Shown here in pieces: positions 1 through 7,526 of a DNA stretch of 64,000 nt. A program made the translations under genes and the position numbers. Position 1 is the stretch's first letter, and each line of letters starts with the position of its first letter. This DNA is from Flavobacterium agri (GTDB lineage Bacteria > Bacteroidota > Bacteroidia > Flavobacteriales > Flavobacteriaceae): positions 310,001-374,000 of the forward strand of contig NZ_JACBJI010000002.1 in assembly GCF_013401995.1 (NCBI RefSeq), given 5' to 3'. The notes under the pieces are model-generated. The model was given only the letters and a program-made list of their open reading frames with translations, searched no databases and was not told the DNA's origin.

Positions 1-1
1 C

Positions 2-409
2 AAGTATATCCTGTTGCTCAAGGAAAAGATTTCGGGACTCAAGGAAGGCCTGTTCAGCATTCTTAAAATGGAGAAGAAATGGCAGTTCATCGGTCATACC
101 GTTTTCATATGGGCGTCGTATCTGCTTACTTTTTATACGACGATGTACGTGTTTCCGCAAACCGCGGTGCTGTCATTCGGGGCGGCGATTTCGGCTTTCG
201 TGGTCGGAAGCATCGCCATCGCGTTCACCAATTCCGGCTTCGGATCTTACCCGTTCCTTATTTCGCAAATCCTTGTGTTTTACGCAATCGACAAACCGAT
301 CGGCACCGCTTTCGGATGGATCGTCTGGTCGTCTCAGTTCATCGTCGTTCTCGTTTTCGGTGTCGCGTCGTTTCTGCTTTTGCCAGTGTTGAATCGCAAA
401 AAAGCCTAA
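2..409 (+). CDS. Flippase-like membrane protein (UPF0104/LPG synthase TM family), 3' end only
   Basis: The reading frame is open to the left window edge, so the true start lies outside; the TTG at 14 is only the first start-like codon inside. The visible 136 residues hold several hydrophobic segments (roughly HTVFIWASYLLTFYTTMYVF, a long Ala/Val/Ile segment, and a C-terminal one ending LLLPVLNRKKA). Gly/Phe/Pro signatures such as NSGFGSYPFL resemble the last membrane helices of the lysylphosphatidylglycerol-synthase-like flippase family of Bacteroidota. Family members are polytopic inner-membrane proteins, some moving lipids; the substrate here is unknown. The stop lies 22 bases before the Crp/Fnr gene, so the two may be co-transcribed. 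Family call is moderate because only the C-terminus is seen. Confidence 0.6.
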   Translation, partial: KYILLLKEKISGLKEGLFSILKMEKKWQFIGHTVFIWASYLLTFYTTMYVFPQTAVLSFGAAISAFVVGSIAIAFTNSGFGSYPFLISQILVFYAIDKPIGTAFGWIVWSSQFIVVLVFGVASFLLLPVLNRKKA

Positions 410-431
410 TTTAGCCGGCACAATCCTCACC

Positions 432-1010
432 GTGTTCCAGGCGTTCAAAAATTACATATCCGACCATATTCAAGTAAGCGACGATGACTTCGATTTCATT
501 GAGTCGTTTGCCGTGTTCAGGAAACTGCGCAAAAAACAATATTTGCTGCAGCAAGGCGATGTGTGCCGATACAACTGTTTTATCGCCAAAGGTTTGATGC
601 GGACGTATTCGGTAGACGACAAAGGAACCGAACACATCATCCGTTTTGCGATGGAGAATTGGTGGATCAGCGATCGCGAGAGTCTTGCGACGGCACAACC
701 GACGAAGTTCAACATAGACGCCATCGAGGATTCCGAACTTATCCTGTTCGAGAAAAATGACTTCGAACAGATCTGCGAAAAAATCCCGGCCTTCAGCAAA
801 ATGATTGCCGATATCCTCAATCGCGGCTTTATCGTGAACCAGAATCGCATCCACGAAGCCATCAGCAGCACGGCCGAAGAACGCTATCAAAACTTCGTAA
901 AGCGCTATCCGGGTTTCGCACTGCGCGTGCCCCAAGCCATGATCGCGTCTTATTTGGGCATCAAACCCGAAACGTTAAGCCGGTTGCGCAATCCCAAAAC
1001 CAAATCGTGA
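432..1010 (+). CDS. Crp/Fnr family transcriptional regulator
   Basis: A 192-residue protein starting at GTG 432; no in-frame ATG exists until residue 59, inside the conserved cyclic-nucleotide-binding-like fold, so GTG is preferred. Residues about 20-110 form the CNB-type beta-roll (LLQQGDVCRYNCFIAKGLMRTY is cut here to LLQQGDVCRYNCFIAKG as the typical entry). The C-terminus has a winged-helix recognition region with IASYLGIKPETLSRLR. There are no FNR-type N-terminal cysteines for an Fe-S cluster, so this looks like the large ligand-unassigned Bacteroidota Crp group that often controls an adjacent oxidoreductase. An SDR gene follows on the same strand after 113 bases, and a perfect Crp-type palindrome lies 4 bases past the stop. 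Family call is solid; effector and regulon are unknown. Confidence 0.88.
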   Translation: MFQAFKNYISDHIQVSDDDFDFIESFAVFRKLRKKQYLLQQGDVCRYNCFIAKGLMRTYSVDDKGTEHIIRFAMENWWISDRESLATAQPTKFNIDAIEDSELILFEKNDFEQICEKIPAFSKMIADILNRGFIVNQNRIHEAISSTAEERYQNFVKRYPGFALRVPQAMIASYLGIKPETLSRLRNPKTKS

Positions 1011-1013
1011 CAC

Positions 1014-1027
1014 TTGACATTTGTCAA
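1014..1027. promoter_or_regulatory. Crp/Fnr-type palindromic operator candidate
   Basis: Sequence TTGACA-TT-TGTCAA, a perfect inverted repeat. Written as TTGAC-N4-GTCAA it has the half-site spacing of Crp/Fnr operators (Fnr consensus TTGAT-N4-ATCAA). It sits just after the Crp/Fnr gene and about 97 bases before the SDR start, so it is the natural site for that regulator to control the SDR gene. Binding is inferred. Confidence 0.55.
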
Positions 1028-1123
1028 TTTTTTTCTTGATAAACATCATCGTTTTTGCTTGACCGCGTGGCGCAACTTTGCCATGTCGACGGAACGAACC
1101 GCGACACTTAAAAAGCAAAGATC

Positions 1124-1861
1124 ATGTCACATAAATTAGAAAACAAAGTAGCCGTGATAACCGGTGCAACCAGCGGAATGGCTTTGGCGACCGCAAAACT
1201 TTTCGTAGAGCAAGGCGCTTACGTGTTCATTACCGGAAGACGTCAGGAGCAACTCGACGCCGCCGTCAAGGAAATCGGTAAAAACGTAACCGGAGTACAA
1301 GCCGATTCAGGCAATTTAGCCGATTTGGATCGTTTGTACGACATCGTCAAAACACAAAAAGGCCGCATCGACGTGCTTTACGCAAGTGCAGGCGTCGGCG
1401 ATTTCGGCGTACCGATCGATGCCGTAACCGCAGACGTATACGACAAGACGTTCGACGTAAACGTCAAAGGAACGATCTTTACGGTGCAAAAAGCGCTTCC
1501 GTTGCTTTCGGAAGGTGCTTCGATCATCATGACCGGTTCGATAGCGAGCGTCAAAGCCCTTCCCGGAATGAGCGTTTACAGCGCGAGCAAAGCCGCAGTC
1601 CGTTCTTTTGCACGCACTTGGACACTTGAATTGCAGCCGCGCAAGATCCGCGTCAACGTGATCAGCCCAGGCTCTATCGACACGGCGACTTTTGACGGCG
1701 TACCCGAAGAAGTAAAAGATTCGTTCGTCGAAAGGATCCCGATGGGACGTTTCGGCACTTCCGAAGAAATCGCGAACGCCGCACTGTTTTTGGCGTCTTC
1801 AGATTCCACTTACATCACGGGAATCGAATTGTTTGTAGACGGAGGTCTTGCCCAAATCTGA
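1124..1861 (+). CDS. Classical SDR family NAD(P)-dependent oxidoreductase
   Basis: A 245-residue soluble protein, full length for classical short-chain dehydrogenases. The N-terminal Rossmann glycine motif reads TGATSGMA (residues 13-20), with Ala instead of the usual final Gly. ASAG near residue 88 replaces NNAG. The catalytic set is S139, Y152 and K156 (VYSASKAA). The end ITGIELFVDGGLAQI is the usual cofactor/tetramer C-terminus. It reduces or oxidises a small carbonyl or alcohol; the substrate cannot be read. ATG 1124 is preceded by AAAAAGCAAAGATC and gives the standard N-terminus. It follows a Crp/Fnr gene and its candidate operator, a common pairing for stress-inducible SDRs. Confidence 0.93.
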   Translation: MSHKLENKVAVITGATSGMALATAKLFVEQGAYVFITGRRQEQLDAAVKEIGKNVTGVQADSGNLADLDRLYDIVKTQKGRIDVLYASAGVGDFGVPIDAVTADVYDKTFDVNVKGTIFTVQKALPLLSEGASIIMTGSIASVKALPGMSVYSASKAAVRSFARTWTLELQPRKIRVNVISPGSIDTATFDGVPEEVKDSFVERIPMGRFGTSEEIANAALFLASSDSTYITGIELFVDGGLAQI

Positions 1862-1871
1862 ATCCGGACTC

Positions 1872-2251
1872 ATGGAACGAGGAAAAATCAGCATGAGCAT
1901 CGCGTTCGCTGCGTCTGAAAATCCCGATCCTTTGGCCACACTTTAAAGGCGTTAGGCCTCGGCACCGAAGTTTTTTGTAGTCCGGGGCAAAACGCTTTTG
2001 AAGTTTTACCCGGCGTCTTGCTTGAGTTTTATGCCGATTCCTGCGGTATGCCTGACTATTTGAAATCGGGTGTATTGATTACTTTGACGGTCGAAGATTT
2101 AGATCAAGCCGTGCAAGTCGCGATTCAAAATGGAGCGAAAGTGTTGTTCTTTTTTTCAAACGATCCAAACGATTACGGTGCATGTCATCTGCGCCTCAAA
2201 AACGGTATGGTAATGGGGTTTTTACAAAGACGCAAAACCGCGATGGAGTGA
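1872..2251 (+). pseudogene. Frameshifted VOC/glyoxalase-like small protein
   Basis: An ATG at 1872 opens a frame reading MERGKISMSIAFAASENPDP and stopping at TAA 1944-1946. A second frame, open from about 1919, continues without a start codon through KALGLGTEVF, LEFYADSCGMPDY and LTVEDLDQAVQVAIQNGAKV to the TGA at 2249-2251. Joined by one shift around 1925-1945, the two parts give a protein of about 125 residues with the layout of a VOC (vicinal oxygen chelate) protein. The C-terminal part, SNDPNDYGACHLRLKNGM, is especially VOC-like. It is therefore either a decayed gene or a sequencing indel. An alternative is a short real gene started at TTG 2018 (77 residues), but that would lack half the fold. 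Confidence 0.55.
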
Positions 2252-2289
2252 AATAATTTCCTATCTTGGGCGTGCCAAACACAAGAACC

Positions 2290-3438
2290 ATGAGATATTT
2301 TTTACCCATCATCGCTTTTCTATTTTGTGCCCCTTTCGCTTCTGCGCAAAACACCGTGATCGATTCGGTTACGTCTAAAAAACTCAATGAAGTGCGCGAA
2401 ATCAGCATTGCGCTTCCGCCTTCATACAAAAAAGACAAAGACCGCAAATTCCCGCTTCTGATTTTGCTCGATGGCGAATACCTCATGCCTGCGTTTACCG
2501 GAGCGCTCGATTACGGCGCATATTGGGAAGATATTCCGGAAATGATCGTGGTCGGCATCAGCCAAAACAAGAACAACGAACGCGACACAGATTGTACATA
2601 CGATAAGGAAACCGGTCTTCCAGAAGGAAAAGGCAACAACTTTTTCGATTTTATAGGAACCGAATTAGTGCCGTCGATCGAAAAGAAATACCGCGTCGCG
2701 CCTTTGAAACTCATCGCCGGTCACGACATTACAGCCGGTTTTGCCCATTATTTTTTATATAAGGATTTCCCGGTTTTCGACGGATACATCATGTTGAGCC
2801 CAGATTATCCGACGGGAATGGAAGAACAAATTCCCGAAAGGCTTGAAAAAGTGCAGAAACCGATTTGGTATTACCATTGTACGGCCGATGGCGACGTCAA
2901 GAAAATGGCGACCCGCATCCGAAAAGTGGATGAAACGGCCAAAACGATCAAACGCGAAGGATTGAGATACCGTTTCGACGACTTCAAAGGCGCTTCGCAT
3001 TATTCGCTGGTTTTGTATGCGATCCCGAATGCTTTGTACGAATTCTTCTCGTTCTATCAGCCGATATCGTCTAACGAATTCAACGAAAAGATCGTTAAGC
3101 TCGAGCAAGGCTATGCGCAATATCTCGCCGACAAATACGAGATGATCGAGAAATCGATGGGCATGAAAATGAAGATCCGCCTCAACGATTTCAAAGCGAT
3201 CGAAGCGGCCATTGTCAAAAACAAAGCGTATAACGAATACGACCTATTGGCGCAGCTTGCCGAAAAGAACTACCCGCGCACCATGCTCGCCGATTACGAA
3301 ATGGCCCAAATGTACGAACGCAAAGGCGACAATGCCAAAGCGATAAAATCGTATATGCGCGCTTATCAGATGGAAGAAATCGGAGATCTTACCAAAGACA
3401 TGATGATCAATAAAGCCGACGAGCTTAAACGACAGTAA
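2290..3438 (+). CDS. Secreted esterase-like alpha/beta hydrolase with C-terminal TPR-like tail
   Basis: The start is set at ATG 2290 because it gives a signal peptide MRYFLPIIAFLFCAPFASAQ (cleavage after Ala-Gln, typical of Bacteroidota); the frame runs on to TTG 2266 without adding anything signal-like. The 382-residue protein has the esterase D/Fes-like core: REISIALPPSYKKDKDRKFP, then LLILLDGEYL, and a histidine region FKGASHYSLVLYAIPNAL. At the nucleophile elbow, where GxSxxG is expected, it reads GHDITAG, so Asp replaces Ser. The last 100 residues contain a helical stretch with a TPR-like unit (YEMAQMYERKGDNAKAIKSY). It may be an inactive hydrolase or one using Asp; the function is unassigned. 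Confidence 0.8.
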   Translation: MRYFLPIIAFLFCAPFASAQNTVIDSVTSKKLNEVREISIALPPSYKKDKDRKFPLLILLDGEYLMPAFTGALDYGAYWEDIPEMIVVGISQNKNNERDTDCTYDKETGLPEGKGNNFFDFIGTELVPSIEKKYRVAPLKLIAGHDITAGFAHYFLYKDFPVFDGYIMLSPDYPTGMEEQIPERLEKVQKPIWYYHCTADGDVKKMATRIRKVDETAKTIKREGLRYRFDDFKGASHYSLVLYAIPNALYEFFSFYQPISSNEFNEKIVKLEQGYAQYLADKYEMIEKSMGMKMKIRLNDFKAIEAAIVKNKAYNEYDLLAQLAEKNYPRTMLADYEMAQMYERKGDNAKAIKSYMRAYQMEEIGDLTKDMMINKADELKRQ

Positions 3439-3502
3439 ATTTTTTCGGATAGCATCGGAAACCTAAAAGCCAAAAACGAATCAACGCCTAAAATACTCTG
3501 AT

Positions 3503-4864
3503 GTGGCAAAAGTAAAAACCGCCTTTTTCTGCCAAAACTGCGGCACGCAATACGCCAAATGGCAAGGCCAGTGCAATTCGTGCAAACAATGGAATACCAT
3601 TGTAGAGGAAATCATCCACAAGGAAGAAAAGCCCGTATGGCGCGCCTCGAACCACGAAACCAAACGCGCGGCCAAACCGTTGCGTGTGCATGAGATCGAA
3701 TCCGGTGAGGAATATCGTTTAAACAGTCAGGACAACGAACTCAACCGCGTACTCGGAGGCGGCATCGTTCCCGGATCTTTGATTCTTTTAGGAGGCGAAC
3801 CCGGAATCGGGAAAAGTACGTTGTTGCTGCAGATTTCACTTAAATTACCGTTTCGCACGCTTTACGTTTCGGGTGAGGAAAGCCAGAAGCAAATCAAGAT
3901 GCGCGCCGAAAGGATCAATCCGAACAGCGATAATTGCTACATCCTTACCGAGACCAAAACCCAGAACATTTTCCGTCAGATCGACGAGATCGAACCCGAT
4001 ATTCTGATCATCGACTCGATCCAGACGTTGCATACCGATTATATCGAAGCCTCGCCCGGATCGATTTCGCAAATCCGCGAGTGTACGGCCGAACTCATCA
4101 AGTTCGCCAAGGAAACCAACATTCCCGTAATCCTTATCGGACATATCACCAAAGACGGTAACATCGCGGGTCCGAAAATCCTCGAACACATGGTCGATAC
4201 GGTTTTGCAGTTCGAAGGCGACCGGAACCACGTTTACCGGATTCTGCGCTCGCTCAAAAACCGATTCGGTTCGACTGCGGAACTCGGCATTTATGAAATG
4301 CTCGGCAGCGGATTGCGCGAAGTGTCGAATCCGTCCGAAATCTTGATTTCACATCGTGAGGAAAACCTTTCGGGAACGGCGATTGCGGCAACTCTCGAAG
4401 GCATGCGCCCGCTGATGATCGAAATCCAGGCGCTCGTGTCTACGGCGGTTTACGGTACGCCGCAAAGAAGTACAACGGGTTACAACGCCAAACGCCTCAA
4501 CATGATTCTGGCGGTTCTCGAAAAGCGAGCCGGTTTCCGATTGGGAACGAAAGACGTGTTTTTGAACGTGACGGGAGGCATTTCAGTAGACGATCCGGCG
4601 ATAGATTTGGCGGTAGTCGCGGCGATTTTGTCGTCGAACGAAGACATTCCGGTGATGAAAGATTGCTGTTTCGTGGGCGAAGTCGGGTTGTCGGGCGAAA
4701 TACGTCCGGTAAACCGCATCGACCAACGCATACAGGAAGCCGAAAAACTCGGATTCTCGCAAATTTTCGTATCCAAATACAACAAGATCTCATTGAAGAA
4801 AACCGCGATAAAAGTCAGTCTCGTTTCGCGTATCGAAGACGTCGCGACCGAACTTTTCGGTTAA
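3503..4864 (+). CDS. radA: DNA repair protein RadA
   Basis: A 453-residue protein, the family's normal length. The N-terminal C4 zinc finger has C10, C13, C24 and C27. The RecA-like core carries Walker A GGEPGIGKST (K104) and a Walker B LIIDSIQTLH. The RadA-specific KNRFG motif is near residue 252 and a Lon-protease-like C-terminal domain follows (VTGGISVDDPAIDLAVVAAI). RadA is a DnaB-like branch-migration helicase that processes recombination intermediates. The start is GTG 3503 (MAKVKTAFFC); the ATG at 3501 is in another frame and hits a stop within five codons. It lies 64 bases after the hydrolase gene and 48 before the transglycosylase gene. Confidence 0.97.
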   Translation: MAKVKTAFFCQNCGTQYAKWQGQCNSCKQWNTIVEEIIHKEEKPVWRASNHETKRAAKPLRVHEIESGEEYRLNSQDNELNRVLGGGIVPGSLILLGGEPGIGKSTLLLQISLKLPFRTLYVSGEESQKQIKMRAERINPNSDNCYILTETKTQNIFRQIDEIEPDILIIDSIQTLHTDYIEASPGSISQIRECTAELIKFAKETNIPVILIGHITKDGNIAGPKILEHMVDTVLQFEGDRNHVYRILRSLKNRFGSTAELGIYEMLGSGLREVSNPSEILISHREENLSGTAIAATLEGMRPLMIEIQALVSTAVYGTPQRSTTGYNAKRLNMILAVLEKRAGFRLGTKDVFLNVTGGISVDDPAIDLAVVAAILSSNEDIPVMKDCCFVGEVGLSGEIRPVNRIDQRIQEAEKLGFSQIFVSKYNKISLKKTAIKVSLVSRIEDVATELFG

Positions 4865-4912
4865 CATTTCTTAACATTTAAAACCTATATATTTAGTGTT
4901 TATTTGCGTCTG

Positions 4913-6889
4913 ATGAAGAAAAGCACCAAAAAGAAAATCTACATTTCGCTCGGCTCGTTTTTCGGGCTTCTCATTTTGGCGCTCATTGCCGTTTTTATTT
5001 TCCGCGACCAATTGCTGCACAAGGCGATAGACAAGGTTTCGGACAAGATCGCCGAAGATTACGACGCCAAATTCAGCATAAAAGAAGCGCGGTTTACGGC
5101 TTTCAGCTCGATCGAGATGAAGGACATCCTTTTGGTTCCGAACCATGCCGATACGTTGTTCAGCGTCAAATCGCTCAATACCGAAGTCAATTTCTGGAAG
5201 CTTTTTACGGGCGATCTGCAATTGGGCAGACTTGTCGTGAAAGACGGTTTTATTCAATTGGTCAAGAATGCGCAGGGCAAGAATTTCGAATCGTTTTTGC
5301 ATCCGAAAAAAGACGCCGAAGCCGTAGAGGAAGAAAGCACGAACGAACGCAAGAATTACGCAAAGCTGGGTTATCGCATCCTGAATCGCGCGCTGAACCT
5401 GATCCCGACGAACATGCAGCTCGAGAACATCGCGTTGCGCATGGACGACATGGGCCGCAAGGTCACGATGAAAATGGACAAGCTCGATTTGTCTGATAAG
5501 AGACTTCAGACCACGATCGACGTTTCTACCAATACGTTTTCGCAGCAATGGAAAATCTCGGGATTCGCCGATCCTCGCGACAAAAAAACCGATCTGCATT
5601 TTTATTCGACCGATTCTGCGGGAATCAAAGTGCCGTATGTAGACGAACGCTACAATTTGAAATCGGGGTTCGATTCGATCCGACTCAAGGTCGACGACAT
5701 CGATTACAGCGGTGGCGAGATGAAAATCGACGGTTACAGTTCGATCGCGAATTTACGCGTGAACCATCCGAAAATCGCTTCGAAAGATGTTGTTATAGAG
5801 AACGCACAATTCGATTACCATTTCCTTTTCGGTGCCGATTTTATGCGCGTAGACAGTTCGTCGGTGGCCGTTTTGAACAAGATCAAGTTCAATCCTTATG
5901 CCGAATACAACGTCGAAGAAGACACGATCTACAAGCTCAAGGTCGACATCCCGAAAATGCAGGCGCAGGATTTCATCACGTCTTTGCCCAAAGGACTTTT
6001 CACGCATTTCGAAGGTATGGAAGCCACGGGCGCTTTCGATTACAAACTCGATTTCGCCTACAACAAGAACAAGCCGAACAAGACGGTTTTCAATAGTACG
6101 CTCAACAAGGACAACCTTAAAATCGTCAAATACGGTGAAGCCGATTTGGCTAAACTCAACGGAAGTTTTACCTATCGCGCGATCGAAAACGGCAGGCGAT
6201 TGCGTCCGATTTTAGTGAATCCGGTAAACATTTACTACACGCCTTTAGATCAGATTTCGCCTTATTTGAAACGGGCGGTCTTGACTACCGAAGACCCGTC
6301 GTTTTATCAGCACAGAGGTTTTATTCCAGATGCGTTCCGACAATCCATCGTCCAGAACATCAAGACAAAACGCTTTGCCAGAGGCGCAAGTACGATCTCG
6401 ATGCAGCTCATCAAGAACGTGTTCCTCACGCGCGAAAAAACGTTGTCGAGAAAACTCGAGGAAATCCTCATGGTGTACATCATGGAGAACAACCACATCG
6501 TGAGCAAGAATCGCATGTACGAGGTGTACCTGAACATCATCGAATGGGGACCGAACGTATATGGGATTGGCGAAGCGTCGTTGTTTTACTTCCTCAAACA
6601 TCCGAGCGAACTCAACCTCAATGAATCGCTTTTCCTGGCGAGTATCATCCCGAAGCCCAAAGGTTTCATGTGGCAATTCGATGGGGAAGCGACGCTCAAA
6701 CCGTACATCGTAAAACGAAATTCCTATCTCAAGAACACGATGATGCGACGCGGCTGGCTCACTTCGAACGATACGACGGCCCAAACCAAGAAAGTCGTTT
6801 TGTACGGAGCGGCGCGCGCTTATGTGAAAAAAGAAGACGAGAAGATCATCAACGTCGATACGCTCAACGTGGACGAGTTCGATTTTTAG
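4913..6889 (+). CDS. GT51 transglycosylase with AsmA-like N-terminal region
   Basis: Start at ATG 4913 (MKKSTKKKIYISLGSFFG), giving one N-terminal membrane helix (residues about 9-33) and a large periplasmic part of 658 residues in all. Residues 40-420 read as an AsmA/DUF748-like beta-rich region: AKFSIKEARFTAFSSIEMKD near the start and LQLGRLVVKDGFIQL later. From about 430 comes a peptidoglycan glycosyltransferase (GT51) domain: TTEDPSFYQHRGF with the catalytic Glu near 459, GASTISMQLIKNVFLTREKT, and NIIEWGPNVYGIGEA. There is no transpeptidase domain, so it would polymerise lipid II without crosslinking, like MtgA. It overlaps convergent recX by 4 bases. The GT51 call is strong; the role of the N-terminal part is open. 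Confidence 0.88.
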   Translation: MKKSTKKKIYISLGSFFGLLILALIAVFIFRDQLLHKAIDKVSDKIAEDYDAKFSIKEARFTAFSSIEMKDILLVPNHADTLFSVKSLNTEVNFWKLFTGDLQLGRLVVKDGFIQLVKNAQGKNFESFLHPKKDAEAVEEESTNERKNYAKLGYRILNRALNLIPTNMQLENIALRMDDMGRKVTMKMDKLDLSDKRLQTTIDVSTNTFSQQWKISGFADPRDKKTDLHFYSTDSAGIKVPYVDERYNLKSGFDSIRLKVDDIDYSGGEMKIDGYSSIANLRVNHPKIASKDVVIENAQFDYHFLFGADFMRVDSSSVAVLNKIKFNPYAEYNVEEDTIYKLKVDIPKMQAQDFITSLPKGLFTHFEGMEATGAFDYKLDFAYNKNKPNKTVFNSTLNKDNLKIVKYGEADLAKLNGSFTYRAIENGRRLRPILVNPVNIYYTPLDQISPYLKRAVLTTEDPSFYQHRGFIPDAFRQSIVQNIKTKRFARGASTISMQLIKNVFLTREKTLSRKLEEILMVYIMENNHIVSKNRMYEVYLNIIEWGPNVYGIGEASLFYFLKHPSELNLNESLFLASIIPKPKGFMWQFDGEATLKPYIVKRNSYLKNTMMRRGWLTSNDTTAQTKKVVLYGAARAYVKKEDEKIINVDTLNVDEFDF

Positions 6890-7380
6890 TCAGATTTTTC
6901 GAGTTCTTTGAGTTTGTCGTACACCAAATTGCTTTCAAAACCCTTGCGCAGCAAATAATCACAGAACTTTTTGCGTTTTGCCTGTGTGATCACACCCGTG
7001 ATCGACGCCCAATTTTTCTCGGCCGTGTCGTGGAAAGTCGCGTAATATTCGTCGGGCGTAATCTCTTTGAGTGCGGTTGCGATATTGCGTTGTGAGATAT
7101 TTCGCAATTTCAGCTCATTGGTGATCCGGATTTTGCCCCATTTTTTGATGCGGTGCTTGCCTCGTGCGAACGCTATGGCAAAGCGTTCCTCATTGAGGAA
7201 ATTGTGTGTGATAAGATGGGTCACGATTAGGTCGACGGCCTCGGGAATCATAGACATGGCGCGCAGTTTAGACAAAACTTCGTCATGGCAGCGTTCCTGA
7301 TAGGCGCAATAGCCCTCGAGTTTGAGCCGTGCCTCGTCTACGGTGTAGGTTTTGCGCTTGGGCGACCAATTCTCAGCCAT
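6886..7380 (-). CDS. recX: Regulatory protein RecX
   Basis: 164 residues from ATG 7380 (MAENWSPKRKTYTVDEARLK); a TTG at 7386 would add only two residues. The protein is made of three RecX-type three-helix repeats, with YCAYQERCHDEVLSKL, FLNEERFAIAFARGK and KWGKIRITNELK as recognisable parts. RecX binds RecA filaments and limits their activity. The stop overlaps the end of the convergent GT51 gene by 4 bases. No recA is in the window, so recX is transcribed alone here. Confidence 0.93.
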   Translation of the reverse strand: MAENWSPKRKTYTVDEARLKLEGYCAYQERCHDEVLSKLRAMSMIPEAVDLIVTHLITHNFLNEERFAIAFARGKHRIKKWGKIRITNELKLRNISQRNIATALKEITPDEYYATFHDTAEKNWASITGVITQAKRKKFCDYLLRKGFESNLVYDKLKELEKSD

Positions 7381-7414
7381 ATGCAATTGTTAATAATTCT
7401 GAAGCCTAAAACGC

Positions 7415-7444
7415 TTGAAAATAAGTAAATTAGATGTAGATTTG
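7415..7444 (+). promoter_or_regulatory. Bacteroidota promoter (TTG-N19-TAGATTTG)
   Basis: TTG at 7415-7417 and TAGATTTG at 7437-7444 fit the flavobacterial -33/-7 consensus with a 19-base spacer. Transcription would start near 7451, before ATG 7527. This also argues against the TTG at 7461 as the start of the following gene. Confidence 0.65.
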
Positions 7445-7526
7445 TCGCCCCTTAAAAAGTTTGGGGAACAACAACACGAATATACGCCGTAAAAAGAGTC
7501 GAAAACAAAAACAAAAAGCCCTTTTA

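Noticed and set aside
7461..7526. N-terminal extension of the giant protein from TTG 7461
   Set aside because: It lies about 10 bases after the predicted transcription start and adds a Lys/Arg/Asn-rich stretch before the signal peptide.
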